Origin: Candidatus Poribacteria bacterium
Lineage (GTDB): Bacteria; Poribacteria; WGA-4E; WGA-3G
Reading direction: 5' to 3'
Length of the DNA stretch: 64,000 bases
NCBI GenBank assembly: GCA_022819945.1
Contig: JAJEGI010000051.1
Span: forward strand, 113,257 to 177,256
Shown: positions 45,376 through 54,567 of the stretch, piece after piece
Position numbering within the stretch: position 1 is the stretch's first letter
Layout: every line of letters starts with the position of its first letter
Notes under the pieces: model-generated
Seen by the model: the letters and a program-made list of their open reading frames with translations, nothing else
The model's database searches: none
Told to the model about the DNA's origin: nothing
Made by a program: the position numbers and the translations under genes

Positions 45376-45387
45376 CGTTGGCACTTC
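45349..45387 (+). terminator. Perfect 18-bp stem hairpin
   Basis: GAAGTGCCAACGTTAATT pairs exactly with its complement around CAG. It follows the ATPase-HNH gene by 80 nt and is followed by a T-rich stretch (ATTTATCTTTTC). Probably a terminator; the palindrome could also be a protein-binding site. Confidence 0.65.
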
Positions 45388-45454
45388 ATTTATCTTTTCA
45401 AGTTTCCCAAAATTTTACACCCCTTCTAAACTCTAAACACTCTAAACTTTCCGT

Positions 45455-45484
45455 TTGACATTTAAGCAGAAAACATGGTATAAT
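45455..45484 (+). promoter_or_regulatory. Sigma-70-type promoter of the T5orf172 gene
   Basis: TTGACA, 18 bp, TATAAT. The start codon lies about 370 nt downstream. The intervening 45485-45850 shows no gene. Confidence 0.55.
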
Positions 45485-45850
45485 TTGTTATAAAGTTTGG
45501 GCAGTTTTAAACATAGTACTCCACTGGTGTCCTGTCCACCTTAAAATGAAAGTATTTAGAATGCGTCTGGCTTTCGAGCTGTGCCCGCGATATCTGTCCC
45601 CTTCAACTTTGGTGTGAAAAAGCACAAGCGCGCAGGGGTGCTACGATTTTCTGCTTCAGTATAAATGTATTGTTGGATTTAGTTACGTCCCAGACCGAAA
45701 CTCAAAAACAGGTCATGGAAAGTACTTCTGGAAACTCACGTAGATTGTCTGAATTTTTAATTTTTATTCTCCACTTGTAAGTCACGTTCACCTTCCCAGC
45801 ATAGTTTGCCAAGTCCTGCTATACAAGGTAACACCATCGTCCACCGCAGA

Positions 45851-48094
45851 ATGATACTGAATACTGAATCAATGTTTGAGGAAATGACTATAGGATATGT
45901 CTATATTTTAGAAAATGATGCAATGCCGGGCTTAATAAAAATCGGCAAGACATCCCGTGATAGTACGGAGCGAGCAAAAGAACTCTCAGCTACAACAGGA
46001 GTGCCAACACCTTTTGAGGTTGCTTTTGAGTTATCCTCCGAGAGATATGAAACGCTTGAAAGGGAGATACATAACAGGCTTGCCAAGTACCGTGTTGCTT
46101 CTAACCGTGAGTTTTTTAAGTATCCAGTGAATAAGGCAATCGCTTTGCTTGAAAACCTTGACACTGAAAAGCAAGATGAGATGAGACCGGAAGCCTTTAG
46201 AGATAAAAAGAACCTTATAACTCATGTATCGGATTTTTTTAAGCAGTTCTTGCGACCTAATACTAAATCTGATGACTCCCCAAAAATTAAGAGTGATAAT
46301 AGAGTACCTACTGAAGCGGTAGAAACAGGCAGCGAGTCCGTTGACCTAACACGATCAGCCAGACTCCCAAAACCGAACTTCAACTATATAATCAAGGACA
46401 GACCTTTGCAAAACGAATACAGGGAAAATACGGTTGAGCCAAGTTTGAATGGCAAACCTTACTATAGTGAAGAAAATGGCTTCTATTGGGCTGCGAACCA
46501 CCAAGGCATAGTTGAGTGCTTGCCGCAACATATTAAACGAATTATCCATAACGAGGAATTAGAAATCGCCTCTACTCGCGACGAACTTGAACAAGAACTC
46601 AATGCTTTGGATGAAGAAATAATCAAGTTAGAAGAACAGAAAGGCGAATGTGAACAGGAAATCAAAGGACGCTTCCAAGAACTCGCCGAGAAGAAAGAAG
46701 AATTAGCAGGACTTGAGGTCCAATTGAAAACGCTATCGATAAACAGATTGGAACCTATTGCAACTGAAGGAATGTCTGAAGATTCCAACCCTGAATTCTT
46801 CAATACTGCGACTGTTGAAAATACACCTGACAATCCACTTACAAAGCGGTTTGAAGAAGAAATTAACGATTTGCATCAGGAAAAAACACAGATAGAACAA
46901 GCAATTGTGGAAAAGAACCAAGCATTGGCAGATAGCAAAGAGGAACTTGCGGGGCTTGAAGTCGAATTACAAGGTCCAACAGAAGCAGAATTAAAGTCGA
47001 TCACCTTGGGCACCTCCGCTCACGCCACTACGTCTACCAAACACCGGGCTTCAGGTATAAGTATTATCACTGCGATTATCTCTACTATATTCTGTGTTTT
47101 CCTTGCCATTTACCTTTTCTTTTTTTATGCTTCAGCCGTTGATAAAGCCTTCTTTCTAAACACAGAAGCAATCCAAGCCCAACTAGCTCAGGGCACCTAT
47201 GCTGGAGTCAATGATGTTGTTAACCCCAGGGCTTTATTCAAGGCTTTCCAAGGTGAGTGGAATCTGTTCGTCGTTATGTTTCCATTTGTTTTCTTAGCCT
47301 TTGCAATTGCGCTCGACTATTTCTGGGAACAGAAAAAATGGGGATATTTAGTAGCAGCTGTATTAGCAGTTCTTACATTGATATTTGATGGCATACTTGC
47401 AATTCAGATTTCGCAAAAAATACACCAAGCCAAAATTCTCATGGGACAAGAGACAGAACAATGGCACTTCAGAATGAATGACCTCAATATGTGGACAGTT
47501 ATTTTTTGCGGTTTTGTTGTTTCGCTGTTAGTCAGTATTACTTATCATGTGATGAATCAGCGATGGAAAGCTGCGGATCCTATCCAAGAAAAATCTGAGG
47601 CAGAGAACATACGCGAGTCAGAAATAAAAAACGAGAAGACACAACGTGAGACACGAATTGCTGTCTTAAAAGCCGGAATGGAGAATTCGCAAAATGAGAT
47701 TGAGCACCTTAAGGAAAGAGAGAGAACCACAGAAGAAAAAATTGTAAAAGCCGTTAGGACACCAATTGATAGCCAAATTGCCATCTTGAATGTCCAAATA
47801 GACAATTTAGAGAGCGAGATTGAACAATTCAAGAATAGAGATACAAATCTCCAACAGAAGATCGACAAAACGCGATCAAAAATTGAGGATTTGTTCGGGA
47901 ACTTTAATAAACGAGTGGTCAACCGCAATAAAATGGAGTCGCAAGTTAACCAATTTTTGAATGGATGGTGCCGTTTCGTCGCCCACAGCGGCGATGGTAT
48001 CTCTGAGGTATCCGACGAAATCGATAGAGTTAAACAAGTTGCAAATGATACACTCGATCTCTATTACCAAGGTGTCCCTGACTCTTCCGATTAA
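45851..48094 (+). CDS. T5orf172 (GIY-YIG-like) membrane protein with coiled coils
   Basis: About 747 aa; ATGs at 45851, 45872 and 45884 are all possible, none with a clear ribosome-binding site. The N-terminus is a T5orf172/MUG113-type GIY-YIG relative: GYVYILENDAMPGLIKIGKT, ERAKEL, then LEREIHNRLAKYRV and NREFFKYP. Two Glu/Lys-rich coiled coils follow, then four hydrophobic helices (near 47060-47130, 47260-47310, 47335-47400 and 47485-47550), then another long coiled coil. A nuclease-like head on a membrane coiled-coil scaffold suggests a role in sensing or cutting incoming DNA (inference). The next gene encodes a lipoprotein and is probably a partner. Confidence 0.75.
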   Translation: MILNTESMFEEMTIGYVYILENDAMPGLIKIGKTSRDSTERAKELSATTGVPTPFEVAFELSSERYETLEREIHNRLAKYRVASNREFFKYPVNKAIALLENLDTEKQDEMRPEAFRDKKNLITHVSDFFKQFLRPNTKSDDSPKIKSDNRVPTEAVETGSESVDLTRSARLPKPNFNYIIKDRPLQNEYRENTVEPSLNGKPYYSEENGFYWAANHQGIVECLPQHIKRIIHNEELEIASTRDELEQELNALDEEIIKLEEQKGECEQEIKGRFQELAEKKEELAGLEVQLKTLSINRLEPIATEGMSEDSNPEFFNTATVENTPDNPLTKRFEEEINDLHQEKTQIEQAIVEKNQALADSKEELAGLEVELQGPTEAELKSITLGTSAHATTSTKHRASGISIITAIISTIFCVFLAIYLFFFYASAVDKAFFLNTEAIQAQLAQGTYAGVNDVVNPRALFKAFQGEWNLFVVMFPFVFLAFAIALDYFWEQKKWGYLVAAVLAVLTLIFDGILAIQISQKIHQAKILMGQETEQWHFRMNDLNMWTVIFCGFVVSLLVSITYHVMNQRWKAADPIQEKSEAENIRESEIKNEKTQRETRIAVLKAGMENSQNEIEHLKERERTTEEKIVKAVRTPIDSQIAILNVQIDNLESEIEQFKNRDTNLQQKIDKTRSKIEDLFGNFNKRVVNRNKMESQVNQFLNGWCRFVAHSGDGISEVSDEIDRVKQVANDTLDLYYQGVPDSSD

Positions 48095-48238
48095 CCACGA
48101 CTTTGTTCTACTATGTAAACATCTTGCACACTGTCAAGGTGGAACTTTTATCACAGTTATTTCGGGGTGCGAAACTCACAGAAAAATATACCCAGCACCC
48201 ACGACACAAATTGCCCAACTTGCGTAAAGGAGTATCAC

Positions 48239-49138
48239 ATGGAAAAAGATATTAAGGTTTTGGCAAGAGTATTCGCTGTTACTCTTTTGTTGTTAACAGT
48301 TGGGTGCACAAGCGACAAATCAGATGCCAAGAATATTTCATCAGAAACATCACTTATGAAACCGGTAAATATTATTGTTATTATTGACACCTCTGACCGA
48401 GTTTCCGAAACGAAGAATCCTCATCAAGTAAAGAAGGATATTAAAATTACAGAAAGTATCGTTAATATCTTTGAGGAAAAATTCGTACGCCCAAATCTGT
48501 ATATCGGCTCTAAACACACACTTGCTTTTGTCGTCCCCGAACAGCCAAATGTTGATCCAATTCAACAGCAAACACTAATGAATCTCAAAATTTGGCCGAC
48601 ACCTAAGCAAAGAGCAGGTGGAGCTCCAGAATTTAAAAAAATGAAAACCAAACTTATTGGAGCAATCGACGAATTGTACCAATCTGTCAGTAAACAGAAG
48701 GTATTCACTGGATCGGATGTTTGGAAGTGGTTTCGAGATAGTGCAGAAGTCTACCTAAAGCCCGACGCTCTTAACTACATCATTTGCCTCTCTGATGGTT
48801 ACCTTGACTTCAACCACAATATTCAAATCGAGCGGCCCAAAAGAACCTACATTTCTTACCGTCAAGTCGCCAAGTTACGCGAGACCCCAAACTGGAAACA
48901 GAAATTTCACACTGAAAAACACGGTTTGTTGGAAATTGGAGAAGATTTCAGCAATTATAACGTGAAGTTCTTGATGGTTGAAATCGCACATCGGCACATG
49001 CTTGACTTGGAAATTGTTAAAGAATATTGGCAGACCTGGTTGAAATCAATGGGCATCACAGACTCCCAATTCCTATCTACGCAGGATGACCCGCAAATCG
49101 TCATACGGAAAATTATAGAGTTCACTTCAACAGAGTAA
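48239..49138 (+). CDS. Lipoprotein with von Willebrand factor A-like domain
   Basis: 299 aa from the ATG at 48239 (AAAGGAG upstream). The signal peptide ends in the lipobox LLTVGC. The rest resembles a VWA fold: VNIIVIIDTSDRVSE, where DTSDR stands in place of the metal site DxSxS, and NYIICLSDGYLDF near residue 180. The degenerate metal site may still bind a partner. It is directly downstream of the T5orf172 membrane protein gene, so the two may form an envelope-spanning pair (inference). Confidence 0.7.
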   Translation: MEKDIKVLARVFAVTLLLLTVGCTSDKSDAKNISSETSLMKPVNIIVIIDTSDRVSETKNPHQVKKDIKITESIVNIFEEKFVRPNLYIGSKHTLAFVVPEQPNVDPIQQQTLMNLKIWPTPKQRAGGAPEFKKMKTKLIGAIDELYQSVSKQKVFTGSDVWKWFRDSAEVYLKPDALNYIICLSDGYLDFNHNIQIERPKRTYISYRQVAKLRETPNWKQKFHTEKHGLLEIGEDFSNYNVKFLMVEIAHRHMLDLEIVKEYWQTWLKSMGITDSQFLSTQDDPQIVIRKIIEFTSTE

Positions 49139-49308
49139 CATCATGAACGTCTAAGATCCATGTGATAAAAAGATGGCAGAATTCCGTCACCCTGATCTGG
49201 AATTTTGCCTACTTTCTCATTTACCCTTATTTTTTAGTAGAATATAAGTGGTATAAGTTGCTACCGTTGTGAGAATATCTCTCGATCACGTGCGATGTAT
49301 TTGAAAAT

Positions 49309-49337
49309 TTGACTTTTTGCGGTGTGTATGGTATACT
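49309..49337 (+). promoter_or_regulatory. Sigma-70-type promoter of the cysteine operon
   Basis: TTGACT, 17 bp, TATACT, 70 nt before the cysteine synthase start codon. The rest of 49139-49406 shows no gene. Confidence 0.65.
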
Positions 49338-49406
49338 TTAAAGTGGAATTTTTAACTTAAGATAGGGTTGTGGAAGCGGTGTTGTGCGTTGTTATTTGGG
49401 TGAAAA

Positions 49407-50357
49407 ATGAAAATCGCTAAGAACCTGACAGACCTCATCGGGAATACACCGACGATTCGCCTGAATGCGCTGCCCGGTAAGGATGATGCGACTATCTTCG
49501 CTAAATTGGAGGCTTACAATCCGGGCGGCAGTATCAAGGATCGGATTAGCTATGCGATGGTCGTTGACGCTGAAGAACGCGGTATCCTTAGAAAAGGGGA
49601 TACGATCGTTGAACCGACCGCTGGCAATACGGGTTTGGGACTCTCTATCGTCGGGATCGCACGAGGGTACCCTGTTGTTTTGACGATGCCAGAGAACGTG
49701 AGCAGCGAGAAATATGAACTTCTCTCCGCTTTCGGTGCGAAAATTGTGCTAACGCCGGAACACGGTGGCATGGCAAGTGCGATCTGGGAGGCAGAAGCGA
49801 TTGTCAGACAGAACCCACGCCACTATATGCCGAATCAGTTCACGAATCCTTCAAACCCCGAAATTCACCGCCGTACGACAGCAGTAGAGATCCTCAAGGC
49901 AATCGGTACGGATATCGATTTTTTTGTTACAGGGGTCGGCACAGGCGGCACGCTGACAGGCGTTGGAGAGGTTTTAAAGACAGAATGCCCGAATGTGAAA
50001 GTGGTTGCTGTGGAGCCAAGCGTTTCAGCGGTGCTTTCTGGCGGTAAACCGGGGCCTACTCGGATTGATGGACTCGGCGCGGGGATGATTCCTGAAGTGC
50101 TCAATGTAGATGTTATCGACGAAGTGATCACAGTCTCGGAAAAAGAATCTTATGAAATGATGAAGTCTATTTCAACAGCCGAGGGGTTGTTAGTCGGAAT
50201 GTCGTCTGGTGCGAATGTTTATGCGGCATTACAGGTAGCAAAGGCGCAGGGACCGGATAAAACTGTTGTTACAATTCTTCCAGACACCGGAGAACGCTAT
50301 TTTAGTTTGAGTCGTTATTTTGAAATCGAATCGGATATTATGGACACGCTCCCGTAA
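49407..50357 (+). CDS. cysK: Cysteine synthase (PLP-dependent)
   Basis: 316 aa. Forms cysteine from an activated serine (O-acetyl- or O-phosphoserine) and a sulfur donor. PLP lysine in NPGGSIKDR, substrate loop PTAGNTGLGLS, phosphate-binding TGVGTGGTLTGVG, and GMSSGANVYAAL and PDTGERYFS near the end. In the gene set with a CysO-like carrier and a JAMM protease it may act like mycobacterial CysM, using carrier-bound thiocarboxylate rather than free sulfide (inference). CysK against CysM cannot be decided by eye. Confidence 0.88.
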   Translation: MKIAKNLTDLIGNTPTIRLNALPGKDDATIFAKLEAYNPGGSIKDRISYAMVVDAEERGILRKGDTIVEPTAGNTGLGLSIVGIARGYPVVLTMPENVSSEKYELLSAFGAKIVLTPEHGGMASAIWEAEAIVRQNPRHYMPNQFTNPSNPEIHRRTTAVEILKAIGTDIDFFVTGVGTGGTLTGVGEVLKTECPNVKVVAVEPSVSAVLSGGKPGPTRIDGLGAGMIPEVLNVDVIDEVITVSEKESYEMMKSISTAEGLLVGMSSGANVYAALQVAKAQGPDKTVVTILPDTGERYFSLSRYFEIESDIMDTLP

Positions 50358-50371
50358 GGTGATCCAACTGT

Positions 50372-51202
50372 TTGGAAACTTACGAGTCGTGCCAAAAGGA
50401 ATTGGTAACTGTAGCGAAGCCAATTGACGAAATATTGAAGTATCCAGTAGTAGATCAAACGCTCTGTCAGGAAATTTTGTTGACGGAGACACCTCAAGAA
50501 ATCCTCTTCTCTCTTTTTAAACGGTTCAAAGAACGCGCTGCGATCGTCACAAGCGGGCAACTTTCGGGTATGGTTCTGATCCACTTGGCGGCTGAAAACG
50601 GATTGCCGTTCCGGGTTTGCACGCTTGATACACTGCGACTTTTCCCAGAGACATACGACTTTCTTAATCAGGTGGCATCGCGTTATGGCATTGAAATCGA
50701 ACAGATTCAGCCTGATCCCCAAGAAGTTCAGGAGATGGTTGCACAGCACGGTGAATATCTGTTTTTCGATAGTAAAGCGAAACAGGAATACTGTTGTAAC
50801 ATCCGGAAAGTCCGCCCGATGCAACGGCTTTTGGAAGGCTTGGATGTCTGGATAACGGGTTTACGGCGTGATCAGTCAGAAGCGAGAAAACAGCTCCGAA
50901 AGGCAGAAATCATCTCGTCAGCGACACATCCTGTGCTGAAGGTGAGTCCGCTGATGCAGTGGACTGCCGATGAAGTGTGGCAGTTTGTCCGTGAAAACGA
51001 AATTCCTGTGAATCCGTTGCTTGAAGCGGATGCACAGGGACATTATTATGAATCAATCGGGTGCGTTATCTGCACAACACCGATAAAACCGGGAGAACCG
51101 AACCGTGCCGGACGGTGGCGCTGGCAGAATGCGCCCGCTGCATCAGAAAACGCTGACGCAGAAGAAAACGCGAAAGAGTGTGGATTACATTATTCGATTT
51201 AA
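50372..51202 (+). CDS. cysH: Assimilatory APS/PAPS reductase
   Basis: 276 aa from a TTG at 50372, with AAGGTGAT upstream and 14 nt after the cysteine synthase gene. Reduces adenylyl sulfate to sulfite in the cytoplasm. Four iron-sulfur cysteines (EYCCNIRK and GCVICTT) point to the [4Fe-4S] APS-reducing type. The catalytic Cys is in the C-terminal KECGLHYSI. VTSGQLSGMVLIHLA is the nucleotide loop; GLRRDQS and VSPLMQWTADEVW are typical. Confidence 0.92.
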   Translation: METYESCQKELVTVAKPIDEILKYPVVDQTLCQEILLTETPQEILFSLFKRFKERAAIVTSGQLSGMVLIHLAAENGLPFRVCTLDTLRLFPETYDFLNQVASRYGIEIEQIQPDPQEVQEMVAQHGEYLFFDSKAKQEYCCNIRKVRPMQRLLEGLDVWITGLRRDQSEARKQLRKAEIISSATHPVLKVSPLMQWTADEVWQFVRENEIPVNPLLEADAQGHYYESIGCVICTTPIKPGEPNRAGRWRWQNAPAASENADAEENAKECGLHYSI

Positions 51203-51233
51203 TAGTAGGGGCGAGGTTACCTCGCCCCTACTA
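51203..51233. repeat. Perfect palindrome, GTAGGGGCGAGGT family
   Basis: TAGTAGGGGCGAGGT and its exact complement around one base, directly after the APS reductase stop. A related copy is at 51582-51608, half a copy is near 38603, and a variant is at 34908. Confidence 0.85.
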
Positions 51234-51256
51234 TCCAAAAAGGAGAAATATATTCT

Positions 51257-51544
51257 ATGGCTGTAATAGTCCGTATTCCAACACCGCTGAGACGTTTGAC
51301 ACAAAATATGGCGGAAGTTGAGACAGAAGGTGCTGATATTGAAGGCGTTATTGAGAATCTTGAAGCGAACTATCCGGGGATGAAAGAACGTCTCTGTGAT
51401 GAAGGCGGAAATATCCGTCGGTTTGTGAATATCTATCTTAACGATGAAGATATTCGTTTCCTTGACGGAAAAGCAACCGCTGTCGCAGACGGGGCAGAAA
51501 TCTCTATTATTCCGGCGATTGCTGGTGGACGTAATCAATCTTAA
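51257..51544 (+). CDS. CysO/MoaD/ThiS-like sulfur carrier protein with C-terminal cap
   Basis: 95 aa; AAAGGAGAAA precedes the ATG. Ubiquitin-like beta-grasp sulfur carrier: IPTPLRRLT, VNIYLNDEDIRFLDG, and the end IIPAIAGG-RNQS. Active carriers need a free Gly-Gly end, but here four residues (RNQS) follow it. The next gene encodes a JAMM protease, so removal of the cap before sulfur loading is likely, as known for QbsE/QbsD. The thiocarboxylate would then donate sulfur to the cysteine synthase upstream. No E1-like activating enzyme gene is in view. Confidence 0.85.
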   Translation: MAVIVRIPTPLRRLTQNMAEVETEGADIEGVIENLEANYPGMKERLCDEGGNIRRFVNIYLNDEDIRFLDGKATAVADGAEISIIPAIAGGRNQS

Positions 51545-51581
51545 TCGTTATTGCTGTCGGTTATAGACTATGGGAAACCTT

Positions 51582-51608
51582 GTAGGGACGAGGTAACCTC
51601 GCCCCTAC
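51582..51608. repeat. Palindrome, GTAGGGGCGAGGT family, second copy
   Basis: GTAGGGACGAGGT and ACCTCGCCCCTAC with one mismatch in the stem. It lies between the carrier and the JAMM protease genes, where it may affect relative expression. Confidence 0.8.
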
Positions 51609-51623
51609 GGCGACTGCTATTTA

Positions 51624-52079
51624 ATGTTAACTTTGCAATCAGAAACCCTCAGCCAGATTTACGACCACGCGAAATCGGAGTTTCCGTATGAATGCTGTGG
51701 TGCTATTTTGAGTGATGGAACGCAGGAATTTGTCTGGAAATGCCGTAATATACAGAACGAACTGCATCAGGAAGATCCAGATACGTATCCGCGCGATGCA
51801 CACACTGCGTACGTGATACACCCTGATGATTTGTTCAGGATTACCAAAGCGTCTGAGACCCAGCAGATTAAAGCGTTCTATCATTCACATCCGAACCACG
51901 AAGCGTATTTCTCAGAAAAAGACAAGGCGGACGCAATGATGTGGGATGAACCAGCGTATCCGGGGACTACCTATTTGGTGATCTCTGTCTATGACACTGA
52001 AATAAGCGTGAAGGCTTTCGCGTGGGATGACACGGCGAAAGATTTCATCGAGGTTGAGGGTTCATTTGGGAAAACCTAA
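51624..52079 (+). CDS. JAMM/MPN-type metalloprotease (Mec-like)
   Basis: 151 aa. Zinc motif H-S-H-P-N-H-E-A-Y-F-S-E-K-D is an exact JAMM signature (HxH-x7-S-x2-D). The upstream Glu is in FPYECCGAIL. Homologues such as mycobacterial Mec release cysteine from the CysO adduct, and QbsD trims its carrier. Here it may do both: remove the RNQS cap of the carrier and hydrolyse the carrier-cysteine adduct (inference). Confidence 0.88.
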   Translation: MLTLQSETLSQIYDHAKSEFPYECCGAILSDGTQEFVWKCRNIQNELHQEDPDTYPRDAHTAYVIHPDDLFRITKASETQQIKAFYHSHPNHEAYFSEKDKADAMMWDEPAYPGTTYLVISVYDTEISVKAFAWDDTAKDFIEVEGSFGKT

Positions 52080-52126
52080 ACGATAGATAGGATCCCTTAA
52101 TCACAAGATCTATTGAGGCAAGAACC

Positions 52127-54547
52127 ATGCAACGCTGGCAAGTTTACCTTCAGCAATTTATGCCGGACATGCGCGTTGTCAAAGCCCCTGCCCTCAAGCC
52201 CTACGTTGGGCTTCTTACTTTTTCTGCTGCCTCCCTTGCGGTTGCCTTAGGGTTAACCCTCCAAAAACACATCACTTTTGAATATCACTCAAACGCCGGT
52301 GTCGTTGGCTGGCTAAGTGTTAACGCGTATCCGAAACAACAGGAATACTTTTTCTATCTGCTGGCACTGCTCGGTATTCCGATAGCGATATGTCTCTATT
52401 GGCTCGGATGGTGGGCCTATTCGCGCTGGTGTGCGAAGTTAAGGGAACAACCGATCGCGCGTGTGCTTAAAGCGAATGCATTGGCATCCATACCGTTATG
52501 GCTGTGTTGGTTGCAGGTTTATTATATCGGGCAGAACGTGCTGATAGGTTTAGTCTTGCCGATCGGTTTGTCGGTTTTGCTGAAGTTGGTGTTACTGTAT
52601 GCGCGGTATCTTCCGGGATTGTGGAATTCTGGTGATAGTATAAGCGAGGTTACAAACCTCGCCAGCGAAGATGGAGAAAACTTTGACAGCGAAAACGAAG
52701 CGAATCCCACCGGCGAAGAGAGTGGCAAAATTCCTTTCGGTAATCATAGACTCCTAAAGTTTGGACGTATTGGACTCGAATACGTTATCCTTCCAATTTT
52801 TATCTACCTGTTTACCTATTCAGCGAGTATCCACGGTAACATAGATTTATTTCACGAAGGTGAACGACTCGCGCCCCTGAACGAGATGTTGCACGGTGGT
52901 GTGCCGTTTCGAGATGTCTATGTGCAGCACGGACTCTTCCAAAACGCTTACTTGGCGTGGTTCGGCAGCCTATTTTTTGAACCGACCTTGTACGGCGTGC
53001 GGTCAATGGAAGATATATTGGCTCCGCTTGGTTATGTCGCGCTCTATCTGCTCGGTTTACAAGTGTTTCGCGGCAGATTCTTGACTGCCTTCATCTGTAT
53101 GCTTATTGCCTCTGGAACGGAGTTCTGGATATCCCCAAGGCATAGTCTCGGCTTAATCAGCTTCGCCTTCGTCGCTAACTTTTTGACACATCCGCAAGAA
53201 ACATCAAAGAATAGTAACGTTTCGTGGATGCTGGTTCTCAGTGGTATTTTCATAAGTTTAATATTCTGGTTTGATGCTGGATTGGGTCTCAGTATGTTAG
53301 CCGCTTCAATCTTTTTCGCCCTCATCGCCAATACCTTCACGTATTCCCAAAATATATCAAAACTTAATGGGGTCTCATGGACACTGGTTCTCGCTGGTAT
53401 TTTCACAAGTTTAGCATTTTGGTACAGCACTGAAGTCGGACTCTACACGTTAGGTGGTATTGGATTGTTTCTATTCATATACGGGTTACGAAGCGGGATA
53501 GAAATACGGGAACGTCCATTCCCTTTAATCAACTATAGCTGCGGGGTGTTGTTAGGCTTTCTTCCAATAGCTGCCTACTTTTTCTCGCATGGTGCTTTGG
53601 ACGATGCGATCTGGAATTCTTATATCCAGTGTCGCTACCAACTCGCAACGTGGGGACTCGCTTTTCCGTCGCTATCAAAAACCGTGATGCTATTGTCGTC
53701 GGAGGGATGGCGCGCCTTTATCTTTAGTGAAGGCTTTCGGTGGTATTTACCAATCTGTATCTTTTTGGTTATCGCGGCTTATTTGACATATCGAAGACTC
53801 TCTGGTACTAACTCAGTTAACACGATGAAACTGCTGCTCCTACTCCTCGGTGGTGTTGCCTTCTTCCGGACAGCGTTGGGGCGTTCAGACGGCGGACATC
53901 TGATTTATGGTGCGACTTTCTTATGGCTGCTCTGTCTACTTCCGTTGGAGGGTGGTATTGTCAGAACGTTCCGGGTCGGTTTATCGTCTCTAAGAGGTGA
54001 GAGACCTTGGCACGCTGCATTGAAGGCAGCGTGGGTGCTAATTCCGATAGTCATATTCTGTTGGTATGTTGGGGAGCGGCACCATCCGTTGGCGGGTTTC
54101 AACCAGAAATGGCAACGGTTGCGTCAGAATCCGTTTAAGCAGCGCGTTGTATCGGAGGAACTGACGCGCGCAGGCGCGGTGGACATTCCGGACGATCAGG
54201 TTGAACAGGTTCAAAAGGTTGTCGCTTATATTCAGGAAAACACTGCACCAAAGGAAAAGATTTTCGATTTTACGAGTCAAGGTGCGTACTACTTCTTTGC
54301 GAATCGACCCGGCGTCTCCCGATTCCATCAGGTCTCGTATGCATCGACACCGGCAATGCAGCAAGAGGTTATAGAGGCTCTCGAACGCGACCAAACGCGT
54401 TTGGTGATCTTTAAAACAGGGGGTTGGTTTGATAATGTTGACGGTATTCGGGTTGAGGAACGACATGCTTTGATTGCGGCATACCTGCAGGCGAACTATG
54501 AACTCGCGATAAACATCAACAACACGGAAATTCTGATGCGAAAATAG
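52127..54547 (+). CDS. Large polytopic membrane protein (glycosyltransferase-like)
   Basis: 806 aa with about 14-16 hydrophobic segments and a C-terminal soluble domain of ~140 residues. The first periplasmic loop region, SIHGNIDLFHEGERLAPLNE followed by GVPFRDVYVQHG, resembles the loop of GT-C type transferases, where an acidic residue is catalytic. A ~40-residue transmembrane unit is duplicated (VSWMLVLSGIFISLIFW and VSWTLVLAGIFTSLAFW). A hydrophilic loop near residues 168-200 contains a palindromic DNA repeat (52644-52662). Exact family not recognised; a transfer role is inferred from topology only. Confidence 0.65.
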   Translation: MQRWQVYLQQFMPDMRVVKAPALKPYVGLLTFSAASLAVALGLTLQKHITFEYHSNAGVVGWLSVNAYPKQQEYFFYLLALLGIPIAICLYWLGWWAYSRWCAKLREQPIARVLKANALASIPLWLCWLQVYYIGQNVLIGLVLPIGLSVLLKLVLLYARYLPGLWNSGDSISEVTNLASEDGENFDSENEANPTGEESGKIPFGNHRLLKFGRIGLEYVILPIFIYLFTYSASIHGNIDLFHEGERLAPLNEMLHGGVPFRDVYVQHGLFQNAYLAWFGSLFFEPTLYGVRSMEDILAPLGYVALYLLGLQVFRGRFLTAFICMLIASGTEFWISPRHSLGLISFAFVANFLTHPQETSKNSNVSWMLVLSGIFISLIFWFDAGLGLSMLAASIFFALIANTFTYSQNISKLNGVSWTLVLAGIFTSLAFWYSTEVGLYTLGGIGLFLFIYGLRSGIEIRERPFPLINYSCGVLLGFLPIAAYFFSHGALDDAIWNSYIQCRYQLATWGLAFPSLSKTVMLLSSEGWRAFIFSEGFRWYLPICIFLVIAAYLTYRRLSGTNSVNTMKLLLLLLGGVAFFRTALGRSDGGHLIYGATFLWLLCLLPLEGGIVRTFRVGLSSLRGERPWHAALKAAWVLIPIVIFCWYVGERHHPLAGFNQKWQRLRQNPFKQRVVSEELTRAGAVDIPDDQVEQVQKVVAYIQENTAPKEKIFDFTSQGAYYFFANRPGVSRFHQVSYASTPAMQQEVIEALERDQTRLVIFKTGGWFDNVDGIRVEERHALIAAYLQANYELAININNTEILMRK
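52644..52662. repeat. Palindromic repeat inside a coding sequence
   Basis: GCGAGGTTACAAACCTCGC, the same family as the intergenic copy at 25533 and the piece near 132. It is in frame and encodes part of a polar loop (EVTNLAS) of the membrane protein. Confidence 0.7.
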
Positions 54548-54567
54548 TTTTATTAGTTTTCAGTTAA

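Noticed and set aside
50315..50824. Minus-strand frame of 169 codons opposite the APS reductase gene
   Set aside because: Antisense shadow of a well-supported enzyme gene.
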